In this document: in pieces, positions 8,589 through 17,091 of the stretch | Numbering within the stretch: the stretch's first letter is position 1 | Layout: every line of letters begins with the position of its first letter | NCBI RefSeq assembly: GCF_034424315.1 | Contig: NZ_CP139972.1 | Span: 5,580,001 to 5,644,000, forward strand | DNA: 64,000 nt | Direction of reading: 5' to 3' | From: Chitinophaga sancti | GTDB taxonomy: Bacteria; Bacteroidota; Bacteroidia; Chitinophagales; Chitinophagaceae | Notes under the pieces: generated by a model | Seen by the model: only the letters and a program-made list of their open reading frames with translations | Database searches by the model: none | What the model was told of the DNA's origin: nothing | Program-made: the position numbers and the translations under genes

Positions 8589-10046
8589 ATGGCATACATC
8601 ATTGGAGTAGATATAGGAACCAGCAGCGCCAAAGTGATCGCTGTAAAAGAAGATGGGAGCGTGAAGGCGCACTGCCAGCAGGAATATACCATTCACCAGC
8701 CGCAGGCAGGGTATAGTGAACAGGATCCCGCATACATACTGGCAGCCGTGAAGAGCGGGATCAGAAGTGTAGCTACTATCATGAGGGAGGCACCCGCCGC
8801 CGTATCATTCAGTAGTGCCATGCATAGCGTGATGATGATGTCCGGGCAGGGAGCCGCTATGAGCCCATTAATTATCTGGGCAGACAACAGGAGTGAGGGC
8901 ATTGCAGACCGGCTCAGAGACACTCCGCAAGGCAATCGTATCTATCAGCAAACCGGTACGCCTATCCATGCCATGAGTCCATTGTGCAAGATCATGTGGT
9001 GGAAAGAAAACGAACCTGAAAACCACCGGCAGGCCGCCTGCTTCATCGGCATCAAAGAATATATCTTCTATCATTTCTTCGGTAAGTATATCACTGATCA
9101 TTCCATAGCTTCGGCTACAGGCTTATTTAATATCCATGAGCTGCGCTGGAATGCAGATTCACTGGCGCTGGCAGGCATCACCGAAAAGCAGTTGCCGGAA
9201 GCTGTGGGTAGTGAGACCATTATCACAGGCCTGGACCCCGCCATAGCTGCGGAGCTGGATCTGCCTGTGGAAACGAAGTTTATAGCCGGTGCCAGCGATG
9301 GCTGCCTGGCGCAGTTAGGAAGCAATGCCCTCGATGCTGGTCATGCCTCCCTGACGATTGGCACCAGCGGAGCAGTGAGAATGGCTGTACCTACGGCTAT
9401 GACAGATCAGTATAAGCGCTTGTTCACTTATATCCTGACCCCGGGTCATTTTGTAATAGGAGGTGCTATAAACAATGGTGGTGTATTACTCCAGTGGTAC
9501 CTGGATAAATTCCTGCAAGCGGGTATGAGTATAGATGTGGGTTTACAAAAAGCTTTCGATACCCCTGCCGGCGCCGAAGGTGTGATCTGCCTGCCTTACC
9601 TGCATGGAGAGAGAGCCCCGGTATGGGATGGGCATGCAAAAGGAGCTTTTATTGGCGTACAGCCACAGCACACCCAATGGCATTTTATGAGAGCGATCCT
9701 GGAAGGGATGGCATATGGACTATTGAATATTACGAAAGCGCTGGAGGAGACAACAGGAGCAGTGAAAAAAATCTCTGTAAGCGGAGGCTTTACTGCTTCA
9801 AAAGAGTGGGTGCAATTACTGGCAGATGTATTTCAACAACCTATGTACATGACAAAGGAAAGTGATGCATCGGCATTGGGAGCTGTATTGCTGGCGGCGG
9901 AGGCCATAAAGCTTACCATTACACTGGCCGCACAGGAGGAGATCGAAGTGGTGCCGGATCCAGCCAAAGCAGCGCTCTACCAAAAATCTTATGAGATCTA
10001 TATAAAACTATACGAGGCGCTAAAACCCGTATTTCCCATAATGTAA
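8589..10046 (+). CDS. gntK: FGGY-family carbohydrate kinase, probably gluconokinase
   Basis: A 485-residue ATP-dependent sugar kinase. It begins with the phosphate-1 motif 'GVDIGTSSAKVIAV'; the second domain has 'LTIGTSGAVRM' and a glycine-rich ATP-binding stretch 'ISVSGGFTASKEWVQLLADVF'. 'HSVMMM..P.IIWADNRS' and 'GTPIHAMSPLCKIMWWK' resemble GntK-type gluconate kinases more than xylulokinase or glycerol kinase. Expected reaction: gluconate to 6-phosphogluconate. The closest FGGY subfamilies overlap, so substrate is less certain than fold. The stop codon overlaps the left arm of its terminator. Confidence 0.8.
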   Translation: MAYIIGVDIGTSSAKVIAVKEDGSVKAHCQQEYTIHQPQAGYSEQDPAYILAAVKSGIRSVATIMREAPAAVSFSSAMHSVMMMSGQGAAMSPLIIWADNRSEGIADRLRDTPQGNRIYQQTGTPIHAMSPLCKIMWWKENEPENHRQAACFIGIKEYIFYHFFGKYITDHSIASATGLFNIHELRWNADSLALAGITEKQLPEAVGSETIITGLDPAIAAELDLPVETKFIAGASDGCLAQLGSNALDAGHASLTIGTSGAVRMAVPTAMTDQYKRLFTYILTPGHFVIGGAINNGGVLLQWYLDKFLQAGMSIDVGLQKAFDTPAGAEGVICLPYLHGERAPVWDGHAKGAFIGVQPQHTQWHFMRAILEGMAYGLLNITKALEETTGAVKKISVSGGFTASKEWVQLLADVFQQPMYMTKESDASALGAVLLAAEAIKLTITLAAQEEIEVVPDPAKAALYQKSYEIYIKLYEALKPVFPIM

Positions 10047-10076
10047 AACGTCATGCCGGAAGGCATGACGTTTTTA
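10045..10076. terminator. symmetric intrinsic terminator of gntK, group II intron target
   Basis: A 13-bp perfect stem AAAACGTCATGCC / GGCATGACGTTTT with loop GGAA, followed by T. The A-tract and T-tract make it usable from both strands, so before intron insertion it probably served gntK (plus strand) and mutL (minus strand) together. The intron begins four bases after this element. Confidence 0.85.
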
Positions 10077-10705
10077 GTTGTGCGCCAGGCATGGTTATAA
10101 GCTCTAAGGTGTAAGTCCTGAATGAGCGTTGCAGTACGTATCATTAGCCAAAGGCAAGGGTGTCGTGGGTGACCACGAATCTGAAGGAAGCCGGCGGCAA
10201 ACATTCGAGCCCACGAACAGAAATGGTATACAAGGCAAGGCATGGTGGGCGATGTCGCATCACAGACAAAAGCCCTATACTGCACGGAACCATGTTGTGT
10301 AAATACCGGGGCTACATGAATGGAAAGCGTATAACCTTACCCTGGGAGATCTGCTGGCAATCCGGCAGAGGTATGAGAGAATACCGAAGCGGAAACAGAA
10401 GTCAGCATAAAGAATGGCTTCAAGGTGCCATCAGAAGTCAGCCGAGGTCATAGTAAGCCGGCAACGAGCTGCATCCCGAAACGAAGGCAAAAGCAGAAGT
10501 CTCACAAAAGGAAGAAGGACCGAATGTTAGAATGGCGAAAATGAACAAGCCGTTTATGAGCGAGGCGATCACAACGGAAGAACACTGGAAAACTACCTGT
10601 GCGAGGATAAGCCGGAAGCTGAAAGTAAAACACAGGAGGAGTTGAGCCTCATCATGCAATCAATGGGAGTGACGCCGGGATGATTTTTTTTTTCAAAGTA
10701 ATAGT

Positions 10706-11983
10706 ATGCTGGAAGAAATATTAGATATCCGCAATGTACAAAAAGCCTTTAAGCAGGTAACTGCCAATAAAGGAGCGGGGGGTATAGATGGTATGCAGAC
10801 CGATGAACTTCGTGACTACCTGAATACGAACTGGCAGACGTTGCGGACCAGTATTTTAGAAGGCAGGTACGGCCCCCAGGCAGTTAAGAAAGTAGAAATA
10901 GACAAGGAAAATGGCGGCGGTAAAAGAATGTTGGGAATACCTACTGTAATCGACAGGCTAATTACCCAGTCAATATCCCAATGGCTAAGCCCACAGTATG
11001 AAGGAGAGTTTTCCAATTATAGCTATGGGTTTAGAGAAAACCGGAACGCTCATCAGGCATTGTATCAGGCACAAACAAACCTGAACGACGGCTATGAATG
11101 GGTAGTGGAGTTGGACTTAGACAAGTTTTTCGATCGGGTGAACCATGACCGGCTAATGTCGCTTCTGGCCCAAAAGATAGCTGACAAGAGGACGCTGAAA
11201 CTACTGCGCTCATACCTGAATTGCGGGATGATGGAAAATGGGGTTGTGATAGAACGTAAGGAAGGCACTCCTCAAGGCAGCCCTCTCTCCCCCCTGCTGA
11301 GCAACATTGTTTTAAACGAACTGGACAAAGAGTTAGAGGCAAGAAGCCACCGGTTTGTACGGTATTGCGATGACTGTAGCATCTACGTGAAAAGTGAAAA
11401 GTCAGCGACGCGCGTGCTGTCAACAATCACCGAGTTCATAGAAAAGAAGCTAAAGCTAAAAGTAAACCGTACAAAAAGTAAAGTGAGCCGTCCGATAGAG
11501 AGTACGCTTCTGGGTTTCTCTTTTTATCGAAGAGAGAAAGGGTGGGCAGTGCGCATTGCATCTAAATCGCTGAGAAAGATTAAAGAGAAGATGAAGGATC
11601 AAACGCAGCGTAAAGCCCCCGGCAAAGTGAAAGACAAGATAAAGAAGATGGAGGCCATAATAGTAGGTTGGGTGAATTACTTTCGGATAGCCACGGCCAA
11701 AAGCAGAATGGAAGAACTGGACAGGTTGGTAAGAACACGTCTAAGAATGGGAATATGGAAACAATGGAAAAGGCCATCAACACGGTGGAAAAACCTGAAA
11801 ATGTTGGGAATTAATGTGGGTAAAGCTTATGAGTGGAGCAACAGTCGTAAAGGCTACTGCCGCATTGCAAACAGTGCAATACTGCACCGAGCCTTGAACA
11901 ACGACTACTTTACTAAACAAGGGTATGTAGGGTTCGCCAATCACTATTACTGGAAAACAACTCACCAAACTAAGTTATTCTGA
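10706..11983 (+). CDS. ltrA: group II intron reverse transcriptase/maturase
   Basis: A 425-residue intron-encoded protein that assists splicing and reverse-transcribes the intron RNA at its target. The RT palm motifs are visible: 'KGAGGIDGM' near residue 22, 'RMLGIPTVIDRLI' near 74, 'YSYGFRENRNAHQAL' near 105, 'VVELDLDKFFDRVNHD' near 133, 'GTPQGSPLSPLLSN' near 187 and the catalytic Tyr-Cys-Asp-Asp at 220-223 (Tyr-Ala-Asp-Asp is commoner). The maturase X domain follows ('GWVNYFRIA'). There is no H-N-H endonuclease domain, as expected for class C. The frame is intact. Confidence 0.93.
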   Translation: MLEEILDIRNVQKAFKQVTANKGAGGIDGMQTDELRDYLNTNWQTLRTSILEGRYGPQAVKKVEIDKENGGGKRMLGIPTVIDRLITQSISQWLSPQYEGEFSNYSYGFRENRNAHQALYQAQTNLNDGYEWVVELDLDKFFDRVNHDRLMSLLAQKIADKRTLKLLRSYLNCGMMENGVVIERKEGTPQGSPLSPLLSNIVLNELDKELEARSHRFVRYCDDCSIYVKSEKSATRVLSTITEFIEKKLKLKVNRTKSKVSRPIESTLLGFSFYRREKGWAVRIASKSLRKIKEKMKDQTQRKAPGKVKDKIKKMEAIIVGWVNYFRIATAKSRMEELDRLVRTRLRMGIWKQWKRPSTRWKNLKMLGINVGKAYEWSNSRKGYCRIANSAILHRALNNDYFTKQGYVGFANHYYWKTTHQTKLF

Positions 11984-11984
11984 C

Positions 11985-12064
11985 AAACCGCCGTATACCG
12001 GTCGGTACGTACGGTGGTGTGAGAGGACAGAAAGCCGGCATGACCGGCTTTCTTCCTACTCGAT
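11985..12064 (+). ncRNA. group II intron domains V and VI
   Basis: Domain V spans about 11985-12020. ACCGCCGTA pairs with TACGGTGGT across a bulge and a short loop, and the CGC triad matches what I recall for class C introns. Domain VI follows, with stem GAAAGCCGG / CCGGCTTTC (12030-12052) and the tail TTCCTACTCGAT. The exact 3' splice site is inferred. Confidence 0.8.
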
Positions 12065-12070
12065 TTCTTC

Positions 12071-13960
12071 TCAACCGCCGAACATCTTAGCGAGGTCCGT
12101 TAGTTTAAATGATATATAAGTATACTTCCCACCGGGTGCTGCATTAGGCATCGCACAGGCAAAAAGCTCGTCTATAATATTCTGCATTTCTTTTGTCGTC
12201 AGCGATCTGCCGGAAGGGATGGCATTGTTTCTTGCCATGGACCTTACGAGTTGTTCCCGCTTATTCACTTTCAGTTCGCTACTGTAGTGTTTGAACTGTT
12301 CCAGCAGTCCTTCGATGCTGGCCTGTTCGTTGCCGCTCTGGATATCGGCCGGGGTACCTCTTACTACAAAGGTATTGGTGCCGAATGGTTCCAGGTCGTA
12401 ACCCAGTACCTGCAGATCAGGCAGCATTTCGCTGATCAGTGCAGCATCGGCTGGAGGCAGTTGCAGGGTCTGTGGGAACAGGCTTTGCTGTGCCGGTACC
12501 GGTGTTTCCTGCAGGGCACGGAGGTAGCGTTCGTAGAGAATGCGCTCGTGTGCGGCCTGCTGATCGATCAGGATAAATCCTGACTTGATCTGGGAAAGAA
12601 TGAACTGCTGATGTACCTGAACCGGTACTTTCTGATCCATGGTATTGTCCTGCCAGCGCTCGTCGATCACGGAGGCGGTACTTGACCTGCTTTCGAAGCC
12701 CACAGCAGCTAAGGGCTGTGTCAGGGTCGTTTCACGTTCTTCGCTGTATGAGGAGGAGCTGTCGGAAGATGATTTGCCAATATCGTACAGGTCTTTCCAG
12801 TGTTTCAGGTTGCTGCTCTTGTCGATCACATGTGCCTGATTGGCCTGGGTAAAGGTTTTGTACAGAGAGGAGGTCGCGGACTGTTCCTGGCGCTCGGCCG
12901 TAAACGGCTGGCTCACAGATTCCAGTTGCTGAATTTCAGGATCCAGTTCGAAGTTGAGGGTTGGCATCACATTGAATTGTGCCAGTGAATGCTTGACAGC
13001 TGACTGTACAAAAGCATACATGACCTTCTCATCGTCGAATTTGATTTCCTGTTTGGTCGGGTGTACGTTGATATCCACATGCCCCGGATCGAGGTCTATG
13101 AAGAGTACGTATAAGGGGAAGCTATCTGCCGGGATTATATCAGCATAGGCTGTCATGATCGCATGGTTCAGATAAGGGCTCTTGATAAAACGGTTGTTCA
13201 CAAAGAAAAACTGGTCGCCCCTGGTTTTCTTGGCAGCATCCGGTTTACCTACAAACCCGTGCACGTCCATATAGTCAGTACTTTCCTTTACACTCACCAG
13301 CCTGGAATTGTAGTGCTGGCCGAGGATGGCAATCACGCGCTGCTTCAGGGATCCTTTTTCAAGGTAAAAGAGCTGTTGTGTATTGTTCAGGAGTGTAAAC
13401 TGGATTTGCGGAAAAGCCATGGCTATCCGGATGAACTCATCTACGATGTGTCTCATCTCGGCTGCATTGCTTTTCAGGAAGTTACGCCGGGCTGGTACGT
13501 TGAAGAACAGGTTCTTCATCGCAATAGAGGTTCCTTCCGCCGTTTGGCAGGGTTCCTGTTTCCTGACGGCACTATTGTCGATCTCGATATAAGTACCTAT
13601 GTCTGTGCCGCGCATCCTGGTTTTCAGTTCAACCTGCGATACGGCGGCTATTGAAGCCAATGCTTCACCCCGGAAGCCCATCGTCCTGATCTGGAACAAG
13701 TCTTCAATGGTCTGGATTTTAGAGGTGGCATGCCTCTCGAAACACATGCGGGCATCTGCTTCACTCATTCCTTTACCATTATCAATTACCTGTACCAGTT
13801 CCTTCCCGGCATCCCTGATGATTAGTTGAACTTCCGTTGCACCAGCATCCACCGCATTTTCCAACAGTTCTTTCACTGCTGAAGCCGGCCTTTGGATCAC
13901 CTCACCTGCTGCGATTTGATTGGCTATGTTGTCTGGTAATAGATTGATAATGTTCGCCAC
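12071..13960 (-). CDS. mutL: DNA mismatch repair protein MutL
   Basis: A 629-residue GHKL ATPase that couples MutS mismatch recognition to strand incision. The N-terminus has 'NQIAAGEVIQRPASAVKELL' with the ATP-binding Glu and Asn, 'VIDNGKGM', 'RHATSKI' and 'TMGFRGEALASI'. After a low-complexity linker (residues about 345-440) the C-terminal dimerisation/endonuclease domain carries 'LIDQQAAHERILYE', a DQxAx2Ex4E-type metal motif with Gln in place of the usual His. This implies the endonuclease-bearing form, consistent with Bacteroidota lacking MutH. The stop is only six bases from the intron 3' end, so its native terminator has probably been displaced. Confidence 0.95.
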   Translation of the reverse strand: MANIINLLPDNIANQIAAGEVIQRPASAVKELLENAVDAGATEVQLIIRDAGKELVQVIDNGKGMSEADARMCFERHATSKIQTIEDLFQIRTMGFRGEALASIAAVSQVELKTRMRGTDIGTYIEIDNSAVRKQEPCQTAEGTSIAMKNLFFNVPARRNFLKSNAAEMRHIVDEFIRIAMAFPQIQFTLLNNTQQLFYLEKGSLKQRVIAILGQHYNSRLVSVKESTDYMDVHGFVGKPDAAKKTRGDQFFFVNNRFIKSPYLNHAIMTAYADIIPADSFPLYVLFIDLDPGHVDINVHPTKQEIKFDDEKVMYAFVQSAVKHSLAQFNVMPTLNFELDPEIQQLESVSQPFTAERQEQSATSSLYKTFTQANQAHVIDKSSNLKHWKDLYDIGKSSSDSSSSYSEERETTLTQPLAAVGFESRSSTASVIDERWQDNTMDQKVPVQVHQQFILSQIKSGFILIDQQAAHERILYERYLRALQETPVPAQQSLFPQTLQLPPADAALISEMLPDLQVLGYDLEPFGTNTFVVRGTPADIQSGNEQASIEGLLEQFKHYSSELKVNKREQLVRSMARNNAIPSGRSLTTKEMQNIIDELFACAMPNAAPGGKYTYISFKLTDLAKMFGG

Positions 13961-14188
13961 GTATAATGTGCCTTTATGCTGTAAAGTTAGGAAAGTTTAC
14001 TGTTGATTCCGGAGGCGGGGATAAGATGCTGGCAAAATGTGGACTAGCGTTTTGCCAATCTTCCACAGCCCTGTATTGATAAGGCTTTCAGCGCTTTGTA
14101 GATAGTGTGGATATGTTATTAACATTTTCACCTTGTTAACAAGACGTTAATCGCCGCGAATTTCAGCCATCTACTGAAGGGAATCTGA

Positions 14189-14196
14189 TAATTTTG
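14189..14196 (+). promoter_or_regulatory. candidate -7 box for msrB
   Basis: TAATTTTG matches the Bacteroidota TAnnTTTG box and lies 46 bp before the msrB ATG. No clear -33 TTTG was seen at the expected distance. Confidence 0.4.
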
Positions 14197-14242
14197 ACCC
14201 TCGCAGTATAAAAACGTATTTGATTAGGGAAAAAACCTGCAT

Positions 14243-14680
14243 ATGGAAGACGAAAAAAAGAGTGACGTATATTCCCGGACGGATACCAACAAGGTGAGTC
14301 TGACTAACGAAGAATGGCAAAAACGCTTAACTCCTGAAGTGTATCATATAGCCCGGGAGAAAGGCACAGAATGGGCTTTTACAGGCAAATACTGGAATTC
14401 AAAAGATAATGGCACTTACTATTGTGCCGCCTGCGGTAACCCATTGTTCATATCCAATGCTAAGTTCGAAAGTAGCTGCGGCTGGCCCAGTTTCTTCGAA
14501 CCTGTGACCAAAGGCAGCCTGATCTACGCCCCGGATAACTCCCATGGTATGCACCGGACAGAGGTCATGTGTGGTCGCTGCAAAGCCCACCTCGGACACG
14601 TATTCGACGACGGTCCTCCTCCTACAGGCTTACGCTATTGCATCAACTCTGTCATCCTCGACTTCGAAGGAGACAAGTAA
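14243..14680 (+). CDS. msrB: peptide-methionine (R)-S-oxide reductase MsrB
   Basis: A 145-residue enzyme reducing the R epimer of methionine sulfoxide in proteins. It has both zinc-binding Cys pairs ('CAACGNPLF' and 'CGRCKAHLGHVFDDGP'), the family signature 'SSCGWPSF' and the catalytic cysteine in 'GLRYCINSV'. There is no signal peptide, so it is cytoplasmic. Length is normal. An intrinsic terminator follows closely. Confidence 0.93.
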   Translation: MEDEKKSDVYSRTDTNKVSLTNEEWQKRLTPEVYHIAREKGTEWAFTGKYWNSKDNGTYYCAACGNPLFISNAKFESSCGWPSFFEPVTKGSLIYAPDNSHGMHRTEVMCGRCKAHLGHVFDDGPPPTGLRYCINSVILDFEGDK

Positions 14681-14700
14681 TCATTCTTATATACAGGAAA

Positions 14701-14736
14701 AGGACTGACTGAAGAAACTTTGGTCAGTCTTTTTTT
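14701..14736 (+). terminator. intrinsic terminator of msrB
   Basis: AGGACTGAC (14701-14709) pairs with GTCAGTCTT (14723-14731) with one G-U pair, followed by a run of T. It ends about 10 bp before the convergent YciI gene. Confidence 0.75.
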
Positions 14737-14745
14737 ATCGACAAT

Positions 14746-15033
14746 TTACGACAGGTAAGCCTGCAACTCGTGGACGTAAGATGTAGGCTCAAATTCTATG
14801 ATCTCATATAGCGCCAGCTGGAACTTGTCCAATGGATCTTCGCTCATAATTTCCTCTACTTCTCTGCGGCTCGAAGCTTTGCAAATGATCAGGCCCCCGG
14901 ATTTAGGTTTCCTGCGACCGGCCAAAATAAATTTGCCGCTCTTATAGAATTTGTCAAGAAATGCTCTGTGCTGCTCCATATAATGTTCTATGGCAGCTAC
15001 AGGTCTGATATATTGTAACAGGATCAGGTACAT
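14746..15033 (-). CDS. YciI family protein
   Basis: A 95-residue alpha/beta-barrel protein of the YCII superfamily. It has the family pattern of a hydrophobic first strand ('YLILLQYIRP'), a His-containing helix ('HRAFLDKFYKSGKFILAGRRKPKSGG') and a ferredoxin-like second half ending in a conserved Glu-Phe. The biochemical role is unresolved for most family members; some act as small hydrolases or dehydratases. It is convergent with msrB. Confidence 0.8.
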   Translation of the reverse strand: MYLILLQYIRPVAAIEHYMEQHRAFLDKFYKSGKFILAGRRKPKSGGLIICKASSRREVEEIMSEDPLDKFQLALYEIIEFEPTSYVHELQAYLS

Positions 15034-15278
15034 GATTGCGGTTCAATAATAGGATTTAGTGATCATGATTGGAAACCTTAATGCAAAGGTATAAAACTAT
15101 TGCAGCTTTCAACTTTATAATACTCAATATCAATGAATAGATTGTGATATCCCTGAAAACAGCTACATATCTGAAAAAGCTGTAACTTATTATTACCTCT
15201 TCATAGCTTTACTAACGAAAAACGGAGTATTTTAGCGTCCAGTATTTCTATATATTATTAAATTCAGATCCCCTTTTT

Positions 15279-17021
15279 ATGACAAAGATGTTTTCCAAGG
15301 TTTTGTTAACTGCTGTTACAGCAGCAGTTATGTTGTCTGCATGTTCGAAAGTACCCGATCAGAGCAAATACATTCCCAAAACTGCGGGCGTGGTGCTGAG
15401 CATCAACAGCAAGCAGATCACTAATAAACTGGTGACAAATGGTCTGACCATGGAGAAAATGTTCTCCGCATTGCAAGACAAGGATACCGCTAATCCAGCG
15501 ATGAAAGCATGGAAAGATGCTGAAAACTCGGGTGTGGACCTTCAAAATAATTTCTTCGTATCGGTTGTATTCAACAGTAGCAACCAGTCTTACGTAACCA
15601 TCACCGGTGGACTGAAAGACGCTGCTAAGTTTGAAGCTTACCTGAAAAAGAACCTGTCCAGCTTTACCCTGCAAAAGAAAAACGATTTTCAGTATGTATG
15701 GGAAGCTGACCAGAGTGCTTTGATCGGCTGGAACAAAGAAACTGTTATTTACCTCCGTGGTGTAGATGCCAACAAACTGAAGAATGGCGGTCTTCCCGGT
15801 GGTATGCCAGGCGGTCTTCCCGGCGGATTCGATGAAGACGACAGCAGTGCTGTAGACAGCGCAGTAGCTACACAGGTGCGCTACGAAACACCAGATGCTG
15901 AAGCTACCTGGGTAGCAGAAGCCGATCACCTCTTCCACCTGAAGAAAGATGAATCTGCTGCTGATATCAGCGCTTTTCATGACCTGCTCAAGAACAACGC
16001 TGACCTGAGCGTATATGTAAACCCGGAGCCAATGTATGCTTCACAGGGTGCTGCCATTCCTGCCAACCTGAAGCAATTGCTGCAGGGTAGCTACTACACC
16101 GGTGCTGTAAACTTTGAAAAAGGTAAAGTGATAATGGATGGCGTTTCTTATGCCGGTAAAGACCTCTCTGATATCTACAAGAAGTATGGTAAAACTGAAG
16201 CAGATGTAAAACTGCTGGAGCAATATCCTTCTGACAATATCTTAGGCTTCATGGTATACGGTTTCGACTTCCGCATGATAGGCGATATCGTAAAAGCAAC
16301 CGGCCTGGATGGTATGGCAAATATCAGTCTCCGTATGTACTCCGGCAATCAGAACCTGACCCTGGATGATATCCTGAATGCTTTCAACGGCCAGATGTTC
16401 TTTGCAGCTTCTGACCTGAATGTTAAAAACACACCAAGCACAGTAGTACCTGGCGAATCTAACACCAGAACCGATGTGAAATGGGTATTTGCAATGAAAG
16501 TAGGCGATAAGGCTGCTTTTGAAAAAGTAATGGGCACACCGGCACTGCAGACATTTATTACCAAACAGGGTAATAAATATGTACTCGCACCGATGATGCA
16601 ACAGCCAGGTATGCCTGCACTGTCAATCGACGATAAACTGATCACTGTAGCAAACGATCAGCCTACCCTGGACGCCTACCTGGGCGGCAAAGGAAAAGCG
16701 GGTGGTCTGGACAATAGCTTCGTAAGCAAGATCAAAGGCAACCCAATGGGTGCTTATATCAACTTCGAGAAGATTGCAGCAGCCATCCCTGACAACGAAA
16801 TTCCTGAAAGTGGTAAAGCAATCGCTGGTCAGGTAAAAGGCCTGCTGAAAGATGCAACTGCCCTGACTCATCCCTTCGACGGTAAGGCACAGCATACAGA
16901 AGTCGTGCTGAACTTCAAGAAACAGGAGGAAAACAGCCTGGTACAACTGGTAAACCTGGGTACCAATGTTGCTAAAATGGTAAAGGAAGAAAAGAAGGCA
17001 GATACTTCCGTAGTATACTAA
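15279..17021 (+). CDS. DUF4836 family lipoprotein
   Basis: A 580-residue anchored protein with lipoprotein signal 'MTKMFSKVLLTAVTAAVMLS' and lipobox Ser-Ala-Cys. 'SKYIPKTAGVVLSINSKQI' directly after the lipobox is characteristic of DUF4836, a Bacteroidota envelope family of unknown function. Two similar halves are visible, each with a 'VYV..P' or 'AYINFEKI' strand, suggesting a duplicated fold. A Gly/Pro-rich insert followed by acidic residues (about residues 169-190) interrupts the first half and looks like a recent local expansion. A perfect hairpin separates it from the ABC transporter genes. Confidence 0.85.
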   Translation: MTKMFSKVLLTAVTAAVMLSACSKVPDQSKYIPKTAGVVLSINSKQITNKLVTNGLTMEKMFSALQDKDTANPAMKAWKDAENSGVDLQNNFFVSVVFNSSNQSYVTITGGLKDAAKFEAYLKKNLSSFTLQKKNDFQYVWEADQSALIGWNKETVIYLRGVDANKLKNGGLPGGMPGGLPGGFDEDDSSAVDSAVATQVRYETPDAEATWVAEADHLFHLKKDESAADISAFHDLLKNNADLSVYVNPEPMYASQGAAIPANLKQLLQGSYYTGAVNFEKGKVIMDGVSYAGKDLSDIYKKYGKTEADVKLLEQYPSDNILGFMVYGFDFRMIGDIVKATGLDGMANISLRMYSGNQNLTLDDILNAFNGQMFFAASDLNVKNTPSTVVPGESNTRTDVKWVFAMKVGDKAAFEKVMGTPALQTFITKQGNKYVLAPMMQQPGMPALSIDDKLITVANDQPTLDAYLGGKGKAGGLDNSFVSKIKGNPMGAYINFEKIAAAIPDNEIPESGKAIAGQVKGLLKDATALTHPFDGKAQHTEVVLNFKKQEENSLVQLVNLGTNVAKMVKEEKKADTSVVY

Positions 17022-17039
17022 TATTATTATATTGCCCTA

Positions 17040-17074
17040 ACACTCGTGCCTTCCCATTGGGAAGGCACGAGTGT
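17040..17074. terminator. perfect 16-bp hairpin between DUF4836 and ABC genes
   Basis: ACACTCGTGCCTTCCC pairs perfectly with its complement around the three-base loop ATT. It lies 18 bp after the DUF4836 stop and ends 17 bp before the ABC ATPase ATG. There is no T-run after either arm, so it could be a terminator without a U-tract, an RNA-stabilising 3' end, or an attenuator. Confidence 0.55.
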
Positions 17075-17091
17075 TAAATAGAATCGCAAAC

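Larger units (their letters stand above)
10080..12064 (+). mobile_element. group II intron, class C-like, inserted behind a terminator
   Basis: About 1,985 bp. The 5' end GTGCGCCAGGCATGG followed by an AAGGTGTAAGTCCTGAA segment resembles the domain I start of class C introns such as the Oceanobacillus iheyensis model intron (from memory). The internal 'GGCAAGGGTGTC' and 'AATCTGAAGGAAGC' stretches also fit that class. A reverse transcriptase/maturase lies in domain IV, followed by domain V and a short domain VI. The 3' end is placed after CCTACTCGAT (12064), which is an inference. Insertion directly downstream of a terminator hairpin is the known target preference of class C introns. No disruption of sequence is apparent, so it may be mobile. 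Confidence 0.88.

Noticed and set aside
13961..14242. Possible replication origin between mutL and msrB
   Set aside because: Only one near-match to a DnaA box (TGTGGATAT) and no cluster or AT-rich unwinding element; not enough to claim.
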